From Porphyromonas cangingivalis (GTDB lineage Bacteria > Bacteroidota > Bacteroidia > Bacteroidales > Paludibacteraceae), in assembly GCA_945902955.1 (NCBI GenBank), contig CAMDNO010000001.1, positions 1-64,000 on the forward strand: 64,000 nt of DNA, in the 5' to 3' direction. Below, piece by piece: positions 61,895-64,000 of this stretch. The position numbers were made by a program, and so were the translations under genes. The notes under the pieces are model-generated. The model had not been told where the DNA came from and did not search any database. It was given only the letters and a program-made list of their open reading frames with translations. Each line of letters begins with the position of its first letter. Position 1 is the stretch's first letter.

Positions 61895-61996
61895 GTTATA
61901 CTCCGACGGAGATTTAATCTCATATAAAGCTGCATTTAATGTTACATTAAATACAAGCAATGAAGAGATAATTATTAATTTAATTTGAGTTTTCAT
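61889..61996 (-). pseudogene. Signal-peptide start of a truncated gene
   Basis: A 35-codon frame, MKTQIKLIIISSLLVFNVTL then NAALYEIKSPSEYNS, is a good signal peptide with only about 12 residues after it. The 5' flank (AGTTCCAT...ATAAACA-ATGAAA) matches that of the sulfatase at 61728, including the leader hairpin. It is best explained as the remaining start of a deleted gene, though a real small secreted peptide cannot be excluded. Confidence 0.5.
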
Positions 61997-62025
61997 CTGT
62001 TTATATTTTATTTTTTTATTGTCAG

Positions 62026-62094
62026 ATGGAACTTACCATGTTAAAATAATCATTGCCTTGTGTGTTAATAATTATTTTAACATGGACGTTTCAT
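62026..62094 (-). promoter_or_regulatory. 5'-leader hairpin element, copy 2
   Basis: A 15-bp perfect inverted repeat: CCATGTTAAAATAAT at 62036-62050 and its complement at 62071-62085, with a 20-nt loop. Outer sequences ATGGAACTTAC and ATGAAACG match copy 1, and the loop (TATTAACACACAAGGCAATG on the minus strand) aligns with that of copy 1. The arms have a different sequence but pair fully. It lies 29 nt before the small frame starting at 61996. Confidence 0.6.
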
Positions 62095-62107
62095 TTGTTA
62101 CTATCAT

Positions 62108-62210
62108 TACAGCCCATATCATCGACAAGAATAACTAAAACATTTAGGACTTTCGGTGTTATGTTTTTGTGCTTGTAGCTAACATATTCATAAGTTAGCA
62201 GCTGGTAAAA
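62108..62210 (-). pseudogene. Degenerate sulfatase N-terminus
   Basis: This stretch aligns by eye with the start of the sulfatase gene at about 61606-61712 (shared blocks AGCCCATATC, TTGTGCTTGTAGCT and AGCAGC-GGTAAA). One minus-strand frame still reads VLNVLVILVDDMGCND, matching NIIVILADDMGYSD of the intact gene. The upstream signal part is frameshifted, and the frame ends at hairpin element 2, where homology to the sulfatase stops. Confidence 0.6.
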
Positions 62211-62248
62211 CACAAAGAGATGATTTATTTATTACAAAAACTTATAAA

Positions 62249-64000
62249 TTATCGCTTCACACATCTAAACCCAATAGTAGAAGTGCGGTCGTAGCCCGGA
62301 TACATTAAAAAGAATTTAACATGCGAAGTTGGCTTTTGCGCACCACCTACTTCATTGCCTTTTTCGGCTCCCGGAATATACCACAACGAGCTTGGGGTAG
62401 TCCAGCGACTGCAACCGCCACGCAGACTTATCGAATAATTAAAACCGTCGAAGCGCAGACTCTCGTTGAGTTCATATACCTCGTTGAATTTAAAACCGCC
62501 TTTTTGTTTTTCGGTAGCTAATTGCCATTCCCATTCGGTAGGGAGTTGCATGCCTGCCCAGTTGGCAAAAGCACGGGCATCGTCAAGGCAAACATACACC
62601 ACAGGGTCGTTTTTGATTGCTACAGGGCATTTGTTTCCATTCCAATGTTTCAGAAAATTTTCTTTATATCGGGGCGTGTATCCTGTTTCGTTCATAAATT
62701 GTTCAAACTGAGCATTAGTCACCACGCGTGGCATAATACCAAAAGCATCGATTTGCGCTTTGTAGCTATGACTCACAAATGGTCGTCCGTTTTTGTAGCT
62801 GAGTTTCAGGTCGTGATTGTCTTTGGCATCCTCGTCTGGGTAACATTTGCCTTCGCGCCAGATATGTTCGGCTGTAAGTGTACTATCTACAGCATATAAT
62901 TGAAGTAATGGTGTTTCGAAAGTGGTATTTCTAGTTGTTTTATACTTGTACGCAAGCGGTTTTTTCAACGATAATTCCACTTCGTATGTATCGTTTGCAG
63001 GTAGTTTCCGCGCAGTTTCTCTTTTTTGAGTTTTCATTAGCTTTTTCAACTCACTACTCAACTCATTCTCTGTTTGGAGCAAGCAGCCAAAATCATTGAC
63101 TGCAATTTTTACAAAATACTTTCCTTTTTCAGCATAAGGCTTAAGTTCCGTTCCATTCCAAATGTCGTAATAATGCGCATTAAGATTTTGTATCGGATAA
63201 TTAAGTTGATTTGTGGTATTGGCTGTATCCACAAAATTTGTAATCACAAAATCGTTGTGTGTCCATTCGCTGGCAATAATGTGTTTGTTGGCAGTAGGCA
63301 TAAGCGGCCTCCAATTGTCGGTAATATACAAATTACCAACCGATTGCCACACAGCATTCATTTTACGAAGTATTTTGCGATGGTCGGCACTCCATAGGTT
63401 CATAGCACCAAATATATTTTCCCACAATTGCAAGCCCTGTCCGTTTATCCACGCATGTGCCATAATGGGTTTCCGTTCTTTCAACATCCTTTTGATGTAA
63501 TACTGTTTGTGGTCGGGCATTAACCATTTAAAATGCGACAAATCGGTATAATTGTACGGGTGAATTTCTTGCCCCCACGACGATGTAAGTGCATCGCGTC
63601 CTATCAAATCTTTGGCTTCGGGCAAAGTTTCGGTGGTAAATGCCACTGTTTTGCCGCGTTTACGCACTTCGTCGCGAATAGAATTCTCAACTTCAAATAA
63701 TGAAATTACACCTTTTGAGCAACGCCATGTATCAAGGTAAACGCCATCGGCATTACTTTCGTCGAGCACTTTGGCCAATTCTACATAGTCGTGATTTTTA
63801 GGACGGTTGGTATCCAAATCCCAAGGATTGTAAGTAATAAAAACTTTCACTCCATTTTTGTGAAAATCGGATACTATTTGTTGTATACCTTTCATGCCTT
63901 CGGGCATTGAGCGCAGCATTTCAAACTGATTTCGCTCATCGATGCCAATATTCGGATACGAATGCCAAAGCACCACCGAATGAATTCCACCAAATTCCTT
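62249..64000 (-). CDS. TIM-barrel glycosidase-like/SUMF1 two-domain protein, 5' end outside window
   Basis: The frame is open to the window edge (KEFGGIHSVVLWHSYPNIG), so the N-terminus is missing; 583 residues are visible. The N-terminal part is a (beta/alpha)8-type segment: GVKVFITYNPWD, ADGVYLDTWRCSKG, KTVAFTTETLPEAKDL, TDLSHFKWLMPDH and ERKPIMAHAWINGQG. Candidate acids are Asp in VYLDTW and Glu in TTETLPE, as in alpha-retaining TIM-barrel enzymes. A beta domain follows (YDIWNGTELKPYAEKGKYF). The C-terminal ~170 residues are a SUMF1 fold (IMPRVVTNAQFEQFMNETGY, MQLPTEWEWQLATEKQ, SLRGGCSRWTTPSSLWY, STIGFRCVKR). Substrate is unknown. The SUMF1 tail recurs in the pseudogene at 55950. Confidence 0.72.
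   Translation of the reverse strand, partial: KEFGGIHSVVLWHSYPNIGIDERNQFEMLRSMPEGMKGIQQIVSDFHKNGVKVFITYNPWDLDTNRPKNHDYVELAKVLDESNADGVYLDTWRCSKGVISLFEVENSIRDEVRKRGKTVAFTTETLPEAKDLIGRDALTSSWGQEIHPYNYTDLSHFKWLMPDHKQYYIKRMLKERKPIMAHAWINGQGLQLWENIFGAMNLWSADHRKILRKMNAVWQSVGNLYITDNWRPLMPTANKHIIASEWTHNDFVITNFVDTANTTNQLNYPIQNLNAHYYDIWNGTELKPYAEKGKYFVKIAVNDFGCLLQTENELSSELKKLMKTQKRETARKLPANDTYEVELSLKKPLAYKYKTTRNTTFETPLLQLYAVDSTLTAEHIWREGKCYPDEDAKDNHDLKLSYKNGRPFVSHSYKAQIDAFGIMPRVVTNAQFEQFMNETGYTPRYKENFLKHWNGNKCPVAIKNDPVVYVCLDDARAFANWAGMQLPTEWEWQLATEKQKGGFKFNEVYELNESLRFDGFNYSISLRGGCSRWTTPSSLWYIPGAEKGNEVGGAQKPTSHVKFFLMYPGYDRTSTIGFRCVKR

Noticed and set aside
1..64000. CRISPR arrays, tRNA or rRNA genes, insertion sequences and prophage genes.
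   Set aside because: No regularly spaced direct repeats, no transposase or integrase motifs, and no tRNA-like cloverleaf sequences were noticed while reading both strands.

Overview
The window reads as part of a Bacteroidota (Bacteroidetes) chromosome, most likely a saprophytic or gut-type Bacteroidales-like bacterium. The reasons are: AT-rich DNA; promoters with the Bacteroidetes -7 box TAnnTTTG and no Shine-Dalgarno sequences; two proteins with type IX secretion (T9SS) C-terminal sorting domains; lipoproteins; Ser-type sulfatases; SUMF1 and FISUMP domain proteins; and a very dense set of secreted carbohydrate-active enzymes. Family names come from motifs read by eye; no database search was run.

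Layout. 1-3339 (minus): DUF362/T9SS protein, propeller lipoprotein and the start of a CBM9-like protein. 3610-15173 (plus): GH2, two six-hairpin glycosidase-like proteins, GH43, GH2 mannosidase-like enzyme and an esterase. 15179-25640 (minus): GH3, ADP-ribosylglycohydrolase, GH28, GH9 and two GH43 enzymes with CBM6 or F5/8 modules. 25874-32992 (plus): GH97, FISUMP lipoprotein, Tat-exported oxidoreductase, a tetraheme cytochrome-SUMF1 fusion and a GH28-like enzyme, ending at a bidirectional terminator at 33023-33057. 33077-48693 (minus): two tandem GH37-like proteins, a clan GH-A enzyme, GH51, a GH65/95-like enzyme, GH92, GH78 and a CBM9-SGNH esterase. 48745-55800 (minus): a 2351-residue modular T9SS protein. 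56409-58431 (minus): sugar permease and ribokinase. 58634-64000 (minus): two sulfatases, gene debris, and a TIM-barrel/SUMF1 protein cut by the window edge.

Together the enzymes suit branched plant-type polysaccharides (pectin and hemicellulose side chains carrying rhamnose, arabinose, galactose, uronic acid, xylose, mannose, acetyl and perhaps sulfate groups). Nearly all carry signal peptides. There is no SusC/SusD pair, so uptake proteins must lie elsewhere. The permease and ribokinase are the only obvious inner-membrane uptake and phosphorylation step.

The main non-genic results are these. (1) A tandem-half-site operator lies at an identical distance (22 nt) from the -7 box of three minus-strand promoters (3388, 25694, 55885), which suggests one regulon covering the DUF362, GH43/GH9/GH28/GH3 and giant T9SS transcription units. 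(2) 5' leaders contain long hairpins whose arms differ in sequence between copies but stay complementary. (3) Nearly every long intergenic gap holds debris of dead polysaccharide-degradation genes (sulfatases, a beta-helix protein, an F5/8 module, and a FAD-oxidoreductase/SUMF1 chimera), so the locus appears to be turning over quickly.
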